Positions 1 through 6,381 of a DNA stretch of 27,003 nt are shown here, piece by piece (position 1 is the first letter of the stretch; each line of letters starts with the position of its first letter). The notes under the pieces are model-generated. The model was not told where the DNA came from. It did not search any database and saw nothing but the letters and a program-made list of their open reading frames with translations. Location: contig DCHA01000004.1 in NCBI GenBank assembly GCA_002315535.1, positions 46,433 to 73,435 on the forward strand. The letters run 5' to 3'. The DNA is from Firmicutes bacterium UBA1764 (GTDB lineage: Bacteria > Bacillota > Clostridia > Peptostreptococcales > Anaerovoracaceae). Both the position numbers and the translations under genes were made by a program.

Positions 1-728
1 TGGAGCTTGAGTTCTTCTGCGAGCCGGATACAGACCTTGAATGGTTCGCATACTGGAAGGAATATTGCAGAAAGTTCCTTGAGTCCCTTGATATGAATAT
101 GGATAAGCTGAGACTCAGAGATCACTCTCCTGAAGAGCTTTCATTCTATAGCCGTGCAACAACAGACTTCGAGTACCTCTTCCCGTTCGGATGGGGCGAG
201 CTCTGGGGCATTGCTGACAGAACAAATTACGATTTGACACAGCATCAGAATACTTCAGGTCAAAACCTTGAGTACATCGATCCTGTTACAAACGCAAGAT
301 ATATTCCATACGTTGTTGAACCGTCACTCGGTGCTGACCGTGTGGCTCTGGCATTCCTTTGTGATGCTTATGAGGTTCAGGACCTTTCCAAGGATGGCAA
401 GGAAGACAGCCGTACAGTAATGCATTTCCACCCGGCACTTGCGCCTTACAAGGCTGCAGTTCTGCCGCTTTCAAAGAAGCTTGCTGAACCGGCAATGGCT
501 CTGCATGCTGAGCTTTCAAAGTACTTCATGGTTGACTATGACCAGAGCGGAAGCATCGGAAAGCTTTACAGACGTCAGGATGAGATCGGTACTCCGTTCT
601 GCATCACATACGATTTCGACAGCCAGGAGGACGGCTGCGTAACAGTTCGTGACAGAGATACAATGGAGCAGGTAAGAATGCCTATTTCCGAACTCAAGGA
701 TTATATCTCAAAGAGCTTAGAGTTCTAA
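1..728 (+). CDS. glyQS: Glycyl-tRNA synthetase, single-chain dimeric type (3' part)
   Basis: Cytoplasmic class II aminoacyl-tRNA synthetase that charges tRNA-Gly. The reading frame is already open at base 3 and the start lies outside the window. The visible part begins with ELEFFCEPDTDLEWF, typical of the single-chain alpha2 enzyme, and continues with ELWGIADRTNYDL. Class II motif 3 is visible as EPSLGADRVALAFL, with the ATP-binding Arg. The last ~100 residues form the anticodon-binding domain (HPALAPYKAAVLPL, then DEIGTPFCITYDFDS and VTVRDRDTMEQ). The stop at 726-728 is followed by a strong terminator, so this gene ends its transcription unit. Identification is secure; only the N-terminal half is missing. 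Confidence 0.96.
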   Translation, partial: ELEFFCEPDTDLEWFAYWKEYCRKFLESLDMNMDKLRLRDHSPEELSFYSRATTDFEYLFPFGWGELWGIADRTNYDLTQHQNTSGQNLEYIDPVTNARYIPYVVEPSLGADRVALAFLCDAYEVQDLSKDGKEDSRTVMHFHPALAPYKAAVLPLSKKLAEPAMALHAELSKYFMVDYDQSGSIGKLYRRQDEIGTPFCITYDFDSQEDGCVTVRDRDTMEQVRMPISELKDYISKSLEF

Positions 729-745
729 TTATTTATTAATAGTAT

Positions 746-840
746 TAAAACCAATCGGGGACAGGTCCCGTGGTCTAATTTGAGAATTATTTACAAATTG
801 AACCACGGGACCTGTCCCCGATTGGTCTTTTTTTATTTTT
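746..840 (+). terminator. Rho-independent terminator of the glycyl-tRNA synthetase gene
   Basis: A perfect 25-bp stem (750-774 with 802-826) lies 21 bases behind the stop codon. An additional inner AT pairing (777-781 with 795-799) shortens the loop. The 3' arm runs straight into a T-rich tail at 828-840. It has the anatomy of an intrinsic terminator but is much longer than usual and has the sequence of a dispersed repeat; see the separate repeat entry. Confidence 0.85.
750..826. repeat. REPIN-like palindrome (two inverted REP-like units)
   Basis: Left arm 750-774 and right arm 802-826 are exact reverse complements; the core is ACCTGTCCCCGATTGGT. The same 17-base core recurs at 6049-6065 exactly and at 7090-7106 with two changes. 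Such GGGGACAGGT-type palindromes resemble REP sequences mobilised by RAYT (Y1 transposase) proteins; that link is from general knowledge, and no RAYT gene is present in this window. Confidence 0.7.
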
Positions 841-862
841 TGAAAAATTTACAAAAATACCC

Positions 863-891
863 TTTACAATTGTTTCCAGGTATGCTATATT
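863..891 (+). promoter_or_regulatory. SigmaA-type promoter of the Tad operon
   Basis: TTTACA at 863-868, a 17-base spacer ending in TGC, and TATATT at 886-891. It lies 33 bases before the first Tad-locus start codon and behind the upstream terminator. An AGGGAG ribosome binding site follows at 908-913. Confidence 0.6.
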
Positions 892-924
892 ATTGCCAAT
901 AAGTAACAGGGAGATATTGGTAAT

Positions 925-1401
925 ATGAAAAAATGGTGGAAAATAATACTTGGACTTGTGCTGATAGGGGCTGCTCTGGCGGCAATGTACTTTTGGAATC
1001 AAAAGGGCAGGGAAAAGCTTGCCGAGGCTCAGCCGGAGATTTCAGAGGTCGTAAGTGAGATTGTAGTGAAGGATCCTGTAAAGGAAACCCTTAAAGCTGG
1101 TTTATCCTTCTTTCCTATAAAGTCTGAGTGGATAAATACGAAAAGCAGCAAGCTGAAGGTCGGGGACATTGTTGCGATTTATGCGCAGTACCCAATGGAG
1201 CCGGAATACCCGATTGAGTCGGAACCCCCGATGGAACCGGAATACCCGGAAATTGAGGACTTAGGCTCGTTTGAGGTGGCTGTTTTGACCGAAAACACGC
1301 TTGAAATAGCCTGCACGCTCGAAAATTACTTGGAATTTGAGAAAAAGGTACAACAATTTAACTGTAACTTTATTATTGTAATGGAGGCTGTAAGTGAGTA
1401 A
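925..1401 (+). CDS. CpaB/RcpC-like Tad pilus assembly protein (putative)
   Basis: 158 residues. Residues 5-23 form one N-terminal membrane segment after a KKWWK start; the rest would lie outside the membrane. Residues 60-86 (LSFFPIKSEWINT...LKVGDIVAIY) resemble the conserved part of CpaB/RcpC proteins, where a 'L-x-x-GD-x-V' turn follows the SAF domain, but the protein is far shorter than typical CpaB (about 230-300 residues). Residues 90-109 are a Pro/Glu/Tyr-rich stretch in which PMEPEYP occurs twice, encoded by a near-exact 22-base direct repeat (1191-1212 and 1227-1248). It is first in the Tad operon and its stop overlaps the next start by 8 bases. ATG start with AGGGAG at 908-913. The family call rests on position and weak similarity. 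Confidence 0.55.
   Translation: MKKWWKIILGLVLIGAALAAMYFWNQKGREKLAEAQPEISEVVSEIVVKDPVKETLKAGLSFFPIKSEWINTKSSKLKVGDIVAIYAQYPMEPEYPIESEPPMEPEYPEIEDLGSFEVAVLTENTLEIACTLENYLEFEKKVQQFNCNFIIVMEAVSE
1191..1248 (+). repeat. In-frame 22-base direct repeat, period 36, inside the CpaB-like gene
   Basis: 1191-1212 and 1227-1248 match at 20 of 22 bases. The offset of 36 bases keeps the frame and encodes PMEPEYP twice. It looks like an internal duplication that made a Pro/Glu-rich linker. Confidence 0.75.
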
Positions 1402-2134
1402 TATCATCGCTTTTCATGGCTCAGACCATAAGGTGGGCACGAGTCAGCTTGCGGAATGCTGCGCCGAGCAGCTTGCAAAGGACAATCCTGAGCTCGAAAT
1501 TCTGCTTGTTCAGGCTGATACGAGTCAGGGCTACGAATATTGCCCAAAGGTTGGTGAGAGTTTCGATAGAATCAGACCCTATGTTGCCCAATCAATAGTA
1601 AATTGCGAGGAAATTAAAAGTCGCTCGAAATATACGAATAATTTATATGTTGTGGGTGGAAATGAGAGCCCGCAAAACTCCGGACTGTTTACTCCGGACC
1701 TGGCAGAGATTTTTCTCAGGGCAATGTCGGATCATTTCGACATTATTATCGTCGATGCGGGGAACGATCCTGTTTCGGGCTGCTGCCTGGGGTCATTGTT
1801 CTCGGCGGACAGGATTTATCTGGTTATCAGGCAGAGCGAGAGCTCGCTTAGAAGCTTTGAGTGGTATTTAAATCTTTATGAAAGGCTTGATATTCCTCTG
1901 GATAGGTTTATTGTCAATCATTTCAGCAGGAAATCAACGTTTGAGCTTGATTATATTTCCGAGAGGATACTTGTGGATAAGAGTCTCTTTTCGACGGTCA
2001 GGACCTGCCCGAAGGGTGAAAAGTCCGAGATGGAAAAGCAGTGCCTGATTAATATGAACCCCGGGAGGGGATTCGTTAATGACATTAAAGCAATTACAAA
2101 GGATATTTTGAAAAATGCAAGAATCGAGAATTGA
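1394..2134 (+). CDS. CpaE/TadZ-like MinD-family ATPase of the Tad pilus
   Basis: 246 residues. TadZ/CpaE proteins are MinD/ParA-type ATPases that place the Tad machinery in the cell. The N-terminal GSDHKVGTSQLA (residues 9-20) sits where CpaE has its deviant Walker A loop (GGVGTS type). It keeps VGTS, but HK replaces GG and the canonical P-loop lysine before T/S is absent, as in many CpaE/TadZ members. FDIIIVDAGND (115-125) is the Walker B-like strand with D121. No receiver domain precedes the ATPase, unlike long CpaE. The start is GTG at 1394 with GGAGG at 1383-1387, overlapping the previous gene by 8 bases; the stop overlaps tadA by 20 bases. Assignment is good from fold signature plus context; ATP hydrolysis is uncertain. 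Confidence 0.75.
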   Translation: MSNIIAFHGSDHKVGTSQLAECCAEQLAKDNPELEILLVQADTSQGYEYCPKVGESFDRIRPYVAQSIVNCEEIKSRSKYTNNLYVVGGNESPQNSGLFTPDLAEIFLRAMSDHFDIIIVDAGNDPVSGCCLGSLFSADRIYLVIRQSESSLRSFEWYLNLYERLDIPLDRFIVNHFSRKSTFELDYISERILVDKSLFSTVRTCPKGEKSEMEKQCLINMNPGRGFVNDIKAITKDILKNARIEN

Positions 2135-3494
2135 TGCGTATATTAATAGTAAAAAGAAACGAATTTCGGACAAGGCTCCGGAGCAAGGCCTCGCAAGCCT
2201 TGACTTTATCGGGCTTTGCGAAAAGATTAAGGACGCATTTAATTCGGACTGGGAGAACCGTGAAAGCTCCGGCATAAATCTTGAGATTCAAAAAAGGGCA
2301 ATCATCGGATACGAGAAGGAGAAGAATTATTTTCTCGACCGAATAGATTCATTTATTAGAGATCTTGATGCCGGAGATACGGATTTCCCGGCCTGGTACG
2401 AAAATCTGACGGAGGCTGTTTACCATGAAAACTGGGGACTTGCGGGGCTTGCTCAGTGGTTTATGAGTGAGTTCGCGGAGAGCAGCTCTGCGAAGATTAT
2501 ATCGGACAACATATATTTTCTGGTTGACGGACGCATGCGGTTGATGCCGCAGAAGATGTCCGAGCGAAGGAAAGAACAGCTTATTAAAGCTTTCTTGTTG
2601 CTTTCGCCGCGCGAGAGAACGGATAAAAAATACTATGAGGTCTATATGCTGGATGGGACTAGAGTAACTATTTTTGCGGAGCCTATGGCAAAGCAGGGAC
2701 AATCAGCAATAGTTTTCAGACGATATATTATTCCGTCTCTTTCGTTCGAGGAGCAGGCCCGGAGGGGAACTATTCCAAAGGCCATCATTCCGATGCTAAA
2801 GGCAATGGTTGGGGTTGGCTATAACGTAGTTTTCATGGGTGCGGTTCGAACGGCGAAAACCACTTTTTTATCCACTTGGCAGTCTTATGAGGATGCGAGT
2901 CTTGAGGGCGTAATGGTCGAGACAGATCCTGAGATTCCTCTTCATAAGATATTGCCGGGGTCTCCGGTCTTGCAGCTTCTTGCTGATGGCGAGGATCTTA
3001 AGGCTATTTCTAAGAATCTTCTGCGAAGCGACGCTGACTACTTTGTTATGGCAGAGGCCAGGGACGGGGTCGCTCTGGATACGGCTCTTAGAATTGCGGG
3101 CAAGGGGACGAAGAGAATGAAGCTGACCTTTCATTCGAGGAATCCGTATCATTTCCCGCTTGAGGCTGCGATGGAAATCGTTAAGTCCACCGGAGGTGAC
3201 ATTGATCTGACTATGAAAAAGCTGGCCAGCAGCTTTGATTATCTGTTTCATTTTATTCAGTTAAAAGATAAGAGCAAAAAAAGGTTAAAAGGGATTTATG
3301 AGATGTCTCTTGGGCCGGCCGGAGAAATGCAGATAAACGAGATTTTATCTTATGATGTTCAAAGCGATGCCTGGAGGGTTAACTATCACATAGATTCTGA
3401 CAAAGAGCTGTATGGTCTTGAAAGTGATGAGGAATGCTTTGAAGCTTTCAGATCGGAAATGGAGAGGCTTAGTGAGAACGGAATACTTAATTGA
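2115..3494 (+). CDS. tadA: TadA/CpaF-type secretion ATPase
   Basis: 459 residues. Cytoplasmic hexameric ATPase of the GspE/VirB11 family that powers Tad pilus assembly. The N-terminal ~200 residues form the helical and PAS-like domain, including a conserved DNIYFLVDGRMRLMP segment. The core has the P-loop GAVRTAKTT (242-250), the ARDG region SDADYFVMAEARDG (305-318) in the place of the family's Walker B motif with E314, and LTFHSRNP (337-344) in place of the TMHANSP His box. The second P-loop Gly is replaced by Ala247, while Lys248-Thr249 remain. ATG at 2115 with AAAGGA at 2098-2103; it overlaps the upstream gene by 20 bases, and its own 3' end overlaps tadB by 23 bases. Family assignment is firm; the activity of the altered P-loop is not certain. 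Confidence 0.88.
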   Translation: MQESRIDAYINSKKKRISDKAPEQGLASLDFIGLCEKIKDAFNSDWENRESSGINLEIQKRAIIGYEKEKNYFLDRIDSFIRDLDAGDTDFPAWYENLTEAVYHENWGLAGLAQWFMSEFAESSSAKIISDNIYFLVDGRMRLMPQKMSERRKEQLIKAFLLLSPRERTDKKYYEVYMLDGTRVTIFAEPMAKQGQSAIVFRRYIIPSLSFEEQARRGTIPKAIIPMLKAMVGVGYNVVFMGAVRTAKTTFLSTWQSYEDASLEGVMVETDPEIPLHKILPGSPVLQLLADGEDLKAISKNLLRSDADYFVMAEARDGVALDTALRIAGKGTKRMKLTFHSRNPYHFPLEAAMEIVKSTGGDIDLTMKKLASSFDYLFHFIQLKDKSKKRLKGIYEMSLGPAGEMQINEILSYDVQSDAWRVNYHIDSDKELYGLESDEECFEAFRSEMERLSENGILN

Positions 3495-4410
3495 GCTTGG
3501 TATATATATGATCTTTGCGGCTGGCGCTATCGCATTGATGTGGGATGAGGTTGAGCTTTTAATCGCGCGAATTAAGCTGAGACACAGACTGAAGGCGCTT
3601 AAGACCACGCAGAAAAAGCTACCTCCTCCGCTTGATTATTTTGAAAAGCTGCTTGCGGTAAGCTTTGATAATGATCGGAGCAGAAAGATTTTTTTAGCAT
3701 TTGAGTTTGCTTTGTTTCTTGCGTCCTATGCGCTTGGATATAGAAATTTCGGTCCGCTGTATTCGGCCATTATTTCTATCACGCTGATGCTTATGCCGGT
3801 GCTTTTCCTTGCGGCGAGGCTTGAATCAAGCAGGGCAAAGGCAAGCAAGGAGGGTATCAGCCTTGTCACTGAGCTTTACAGACAGTATAGGATAAACAAT
3901 TTAAATATTTATGAAGCTATCGAAAAGTCTGTTGAGGCCGAAGGTGATTACAAGCTTTCATCAAAAAAGCTTTACTCGCTTTTGATTCATCTTAGAGCCT
4001 CTTGCGGAGTAATTGAAATAAGAGATGCGATTGATAATTTCGTTTTCTCGTTTGGCACAAGCTGGGCAAGGATTCTTGGAGTTTGCATCAGGATGTCGGT
4101 TGAAACGGGAACTGATATTTCTATGGGACTTTCGGATATCGCTGATCAGCTGAAGAAGGCCTATAACCTTGAAGAAAAAAGAAAGATGATGAACAGCGAG
4201 GCTACTCGTATGACACTGCTGCTCATACCTCTTATGTATATCATTTGTATGGGAGCATCTGTATTCTATCTTGGATTGAGTCCAAGGAAGCTAATCGAAA
4301 ATCAATTCCTTAATCCCAAAGCATACTTTATTTTACTACTCATTATCTTTCTTTTTCTTGTTAATTTCATTCTGCTGTTTGTTACAGGGAATTCAAAGCT
4401 GGATTACTAA
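3472..4410 (+). CDS. tadB: TadB-like inner-membrane platform protein
   Basis: 312 residues from the GTG at 3472. TadB and TadC together form the membrane platform on which TadA acts. One membrane segment lies near the N-terminus (LIELGIYMIFAAGAIALMW), a hydrophobic pair around FALFLASYALGY and IISITLMLMPVLFLAA, then a T2SSF-type cytoplasmic helical domain, then two C-terminal segments (LLLIPLMYIICMGASVFYLG and FILLLIIFLFLVNFILL). I chose GTG 3472 because GGAGAGG at 3461-3467 precedes it and the resulting 23-base overlap matches the style of the previous junction. The frame is open further upstream, so an ATG at 3412 (332 residues) is possible, as is an ATG at 3508. The stop overlaps the next gene by one base. 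Confidence 0.78.
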   Translation: MRTEYLIELGIYMIFAAGAIALMWDEVELLIARIKLRHRLKALKTTQKKLPPPLDYFEKLLAVSFDNDRSRKIFLAFEFALFLASYALGYRNFGPLYSAIISITLMLMPVLFLAARLESSRAKASKEGISLVTELYRQYRINNLNIYEAIEKSVEAEGDYKLSSKKLYSLLIHLRASCGVIEIRDAIDNFVFSFGTSWARILGVCIRMSVETGTDISMGLSDIADQLKKAYNLEEKRKMMNSEATRMTLLLIPLMYIICMGASVFYLGLSPRKLIENQFLNPKAYFILLLIIFLFLVNFILLFVTGNSKLDY

Positions 4411-4925
4411 TGAAGAAAATAGAGTTTATCGAAAATTTAAAACTGATCAGAAGCAGCCGCGTTATGGAGCTTGAGCTGGTGGAGGCTCTGGCATATCTGA
4501 GAAACATAGTGATACTTGGAAATGGCAGCAGCGCCAGCGCGGAGCTTGTGCTGGAGGAGCTTGCGGGAATAAGTAATGCGCTGAAGCCCGCGTTTCAGGA
4601 TATGGCACATTTTCTGCACACTAACGACAAGGCAAGCGCTGAGATGGTTTTATATAAATACATGGACACAGGGTTTTCAAAGGACCTTGGCAGGTTCCTC
4701 GCCGGATGGAACGATATCCCCCCTGGCGAGCTGCTGGGCAACCTTGAAATATATTTGGACAGCTTGCGCGAAGATATTATTGATCAGAAGCAAAAGCGTA
4801 ATGAGATTATTTCTGATTTAATCTACTTCCCCGTTGTTATCAACGCCATGCTTGTCCTCGTAGATTTTATTTATGTTGCTTTTTACATAGAGCAACAAGC
4901 TATGTTCACTAATCTTTTTATGTGA
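4410..4925 (+). CDS. Short TadC-like platform protein
   Basis: 171 residues, directly coupled to tadB (start and stop share one base at 4410). A helical, charged body rich in Leu/Glu is followed by a single hydrophobic segment near the C-terminus (LIYFPVVINAMLVLVDFIYVAFY, roughly 138-160). The order of a soluble helical domain before a C-terminal membrane pair is that of the T2SSF fold, and the place after tadB is that of tadC. Full TadC proteins are about 280-320 residues with two or more membrane segments at each end, so this one lacks the N-terminal half. It could be a reduced TadC or a different partner that took its place. Confidence 0.55.
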   Translation: MKKIEFIENLKLIRSSRVMELELVEALAYLRNIVILGNGSSASAELVLEELAGISNALKPAFQDMAHFLHTNDKASAEMVLYKYMDTGFSKDLGRFLAGWNDIPPGELLGNLEIYLDSLREDIIDQKQKRNEIISDLIYFPVVINAMLVLVDFIYVAFYIEQQAMFTNLFM

Positions 4926-4939
4926 AAGGAGAATTTGGG

Positions 4940-5095
4940 ATGAAGACAATTATCGTATTACTTGCTACTGTTGTATTGGGTATTTCTTTGGCTGGAACTG
5001 TGACCGGAATGGGTACAAATATTGACGGCGTAAAGGACGACGTAATCGAAAGAATCGATACAGTATTTACAACCTCTGGATCTGCAGTTGAGTAA
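4940..5095 (+). CDS. Tiny pilin-like peptide A of the Tad locus (51 aa)
   Basis: A 51-codon frame with ATG at 4940, AAAGGAG at 4925-4931 and TAA at 5093-5095. The protein starts MKTIIVLLATVVLGISLAGT, a hydrophobic helix of about 20 residues straight from the N-terminus, followed by an acidic and polar tail (IDGVKDDVIERIDTVF). That is the general layout of Flp pilins, and its place after the tadBC pair is where Tad loci often carry a pilin gene. It has no classic Flp leader with G/xxxxEY, so processing by a TadV-type peptidase cannot be inferred. The N-terminal half is similar in pattern to the next small gene, which suggests a tandem duplication. Function is inferred from context only. Confidence 0.6.
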   Translation: MKTIIVLLATVVLGISLAGTVTGMGTNIDGVKDDVIERIDTVFTTSGSAVE

Positions 5096-5098
5096 AAA

Positions 5099-5248
5099 AT
5101 GAAACAACTGATAATTCTTATAGCATCAATAATGCTCGGACTGACTATAGTGACAAATATTATGGGGGATAACGGAATTTTTGATTCTATGAAGTCATTA
5201 TGGACTCATGAGCTTAGCATGAGAAACATGCAGATAGTCGGACCATGA
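5099..5248 (+). CDS. Tiny pilin-like peptide B of the Tad locus (49 aa)
   Basis: A 49-codon frame from ATG 5099 to TGA 5246-5248. It begins 3 bases after the stop of peptide A and shares ATGA with the following gene, so it is wedged between coupled genes. The sequence starts MKQLIILIASIMLGLTIVTN, a hydrophobic helix, and ends with a polar tail containing Trp. Aligned without gaps to peptide A, positions 1, 2, 5, 7, 9, 13, 14 and 23 are identical and most others are conservative changes. No clear ribosome binding site of its own is seen, so translation is probably coupled. Likely a second pilin or minor pilin; this is inference. Confidence 0.55.
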   Translation: MKQLIILIASIMLGLTIVTNIMGDNGIFDSMKSLWTHELSMRNMQIVGP

Positions 5249-5631
5249 AACAATTTTTAGTGCTTTGTGCGGTACTGCCGCTTTTGTTAATAATAATGAT
5301 GCAGATGACTCTGGACCAGATTAGCAACTATAAAATCAATGCTGTTAATCAGTTTGTATATGCTGCGAAGGAAAGGGCTCAGCAAGAGGGCTATTTCACC
5401 GATGAAATAAAAAATGATTTGAATAATAATCTTTTGAGCATAGGTTTTAGCTCCGGCGAAATAGAAACCCAATTCGATTCCTTTGAGATCGCGCAGCAGA
5501 TGGGGACTATTCTGAATTACAGGGTTGCTGTTCAGATTGACAAGCCTATGGTTGGTTTGATGGTTAGCGATAACGCTTATGAGTATGTAATTGATAGCTG
5601 TACTGTCAGTCAGTACGTGGTGTTGCCATGA
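5245..5631 (+). CDS. TadE-like pseudopilin or envelope component of the Tad locus
   Basis: 128 residues: an N-terminal membrane helix (MKQFLVLCAVLPLLLIIMMQ), then a polar region that starts with DQISNYKINAVNQFVYAAKERAQQ and continues with EIKNDLNNNLLSIGFSS. That helix-then-'A..RA...G.ft.e...dl...L' pattern is common among small Tad-locus proteins of Clostridia that substitute for TadE/TadF. The start overlaps the stop of peptide B by 4 bases and its stop overlaps the next start by 4. No enzymatic motif is visible. The role in the pilus is inferred from topology and operon position. Confidence 0.55.
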   Translation: MKQFLVLCAVLPLLLIIMMQMTLDQISNYKINAVNQFVYAAKERAQQEGYFTDEIKNDLNNNLLSIGFSSGEIETQFDSFEIAQQMGTILNYRVAVQIDKPMVGLMVSDNAYEYVIDSCTVSQYVVLP

Positions 5632-6047
5632 AGGTATTTATTGTATCAATGGCCTTGTGCATTATAGGAATTGAGGCTTTGGTGTTCGGATGGGATATGA
5701 ATAGCTACAGCTATTTGCAGACCCATCTGAAGGCCCTGGCCGAATCAACCGCGGCGGCCGCTGCGGTTAATTTTAACTTGGAGGAATTTGAGGACTCCGG
5801 AGATATTGTCTTTTACCAGAGCGAGGTTGAAGGCTTTGTTGAATATTTCGTTTTCCAGGCAAGTAAGGATATGACTTGCTTTCAGAATGGAAGCATTTGC
5901 GTAGAAGAGCTCGTGCTTGACAGCACAGGTGATAAGGTCGGCGTGTGCTTGTCTTATACATCTAATTACGATCTTTTCAGATCACCATTTAAATCCGAAA
6001 AAACACTCGTGCATATGTCATGCTACGAGTGGGTTACGCTGGATTAA
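5628..6047 (+). CDS. TadE/TadG-like pseudopilin (putative)
   Basis: 139 residues. Residues 3-22 are hydrophobic (VFIVSMALCIIGIEALVFGW), followed by LKALAESTAAAAAVNFNLEEF, a run that matches the region after the membrane helix in TadE/TadG pseudopilins, where an Ala-rich stretch of 'AAlAAA' type is common. The remaining ~90 residues are soluble and contain three Cys. This is the last gene of the Tad operon. Its TAA is followed after one base by a copy of the dispersed repeat and, on the other strand, by the stop codon of azlD, so no classical terminator is visible. No prepilin peptidase gene follows. Confidence 0.55.
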   Translation: MKVFIVSMALCIIGIEALVFGWDMNSYSYLQTHLKALAESTAAAAAVNFNLEEFEDSGDIVFYQSEVEGFVEYFVFQASKDMTCFQNGSICVEELVLDSTGDKVGVCLSYTSNYDLFRSPFKSEKTLVHMSCYEWVTLD

Positions 6048-6069
6048 GACCTGTCCCCGATTGGTTTTA
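6048..6069. repeat. REP-like repeat copy 2, filling the tad/azlD convergent spacer
   Basis: The 17-base core ACCTGTCCCCGATTGGT is at 6049-6065, identical to the right arm of the palindrome at 802-826. Read on the minus strand, the full 22 bases equal 746-767, so the Tad locus is bracketed by an inverted 22-base match. The copy fills the 19-base gap between the stop codons of two convergent genes and includes the azlD stop. Confidence 0.8.
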
Positions 6070-6381
6070 CACCATTATCATAAAACAGGCTGTTCCAAGA
6101 ACAATACTAAGAAGTGTGTTACGCTTCCAAATATATGAAAGCACAACCACTGCGCTCGCGGCAATGTATGGTAAGAATGCCATTGTCGATGTAAAGCTGA
6201 TTCCCTTCAGACAATAAACGACAAGCATCGCCATAACTGAAGACGGCAAAACATCGCCAAGGTAAGCAACAAGCTTTGGCGTTTTTTTATTGCCGGAAAA
6301 AATTATAAACGGGATAAATCTGAGAATTATAGTTACAATCGCCATAACCGCAACAATAAGAACGGATCTATTCATTAGCAT
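6067..6381 (-). CDS. azlD: AzlD family branched-chain amino acid exporter, small subunit
   Basis: 104 residues, four likely membrane segments (VLIVAVMAIVTIILRFIPFI; VLPSSVMAMLVVYCL; FLPYIAASAVVVLSYIW; LSIVLGTACFMIMV). The conserved AzlD features are R-F-x-PF near the N-terminus, LGDVLPSSVMAMLVVYCL, and an exposed Lys/Arg between the third and fourth segment. AzlD pairs with AzlC in the inner membrane to export branched-chain amino acids or analogues. The start at 6381 has an AAAGGAGGG site five bases upstream inside azlC, and the genes overlap by 14 bases. Length is normal for the family. Confidence 0.9.
   Translation of the reverse strand: MLMNRSVLIVAVMAIVTIILRFIPFIIFSGNKKTPKLVAYLGDVLPSSVMAMLVVYCLKGISFTSTMAFLPYIAASAVVVLSYIWKRNTLLSIVLGTACFMIMV

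Noticed and set aside
746..826. Palindrome as a CRISPR repeat pair or phage attachment site
   Set aside because: There is only one two-arm unit, no spacers of regular length, no cas genes and no integrase in the window. The form fits REPIN/terminator better.
787..1002. Minus-strand open frame across the palindrome and Tad promoter
   Set aside because: It is made of repeat and promoter sequence, overlaps the start of the first Tad gene and has no supporting features.
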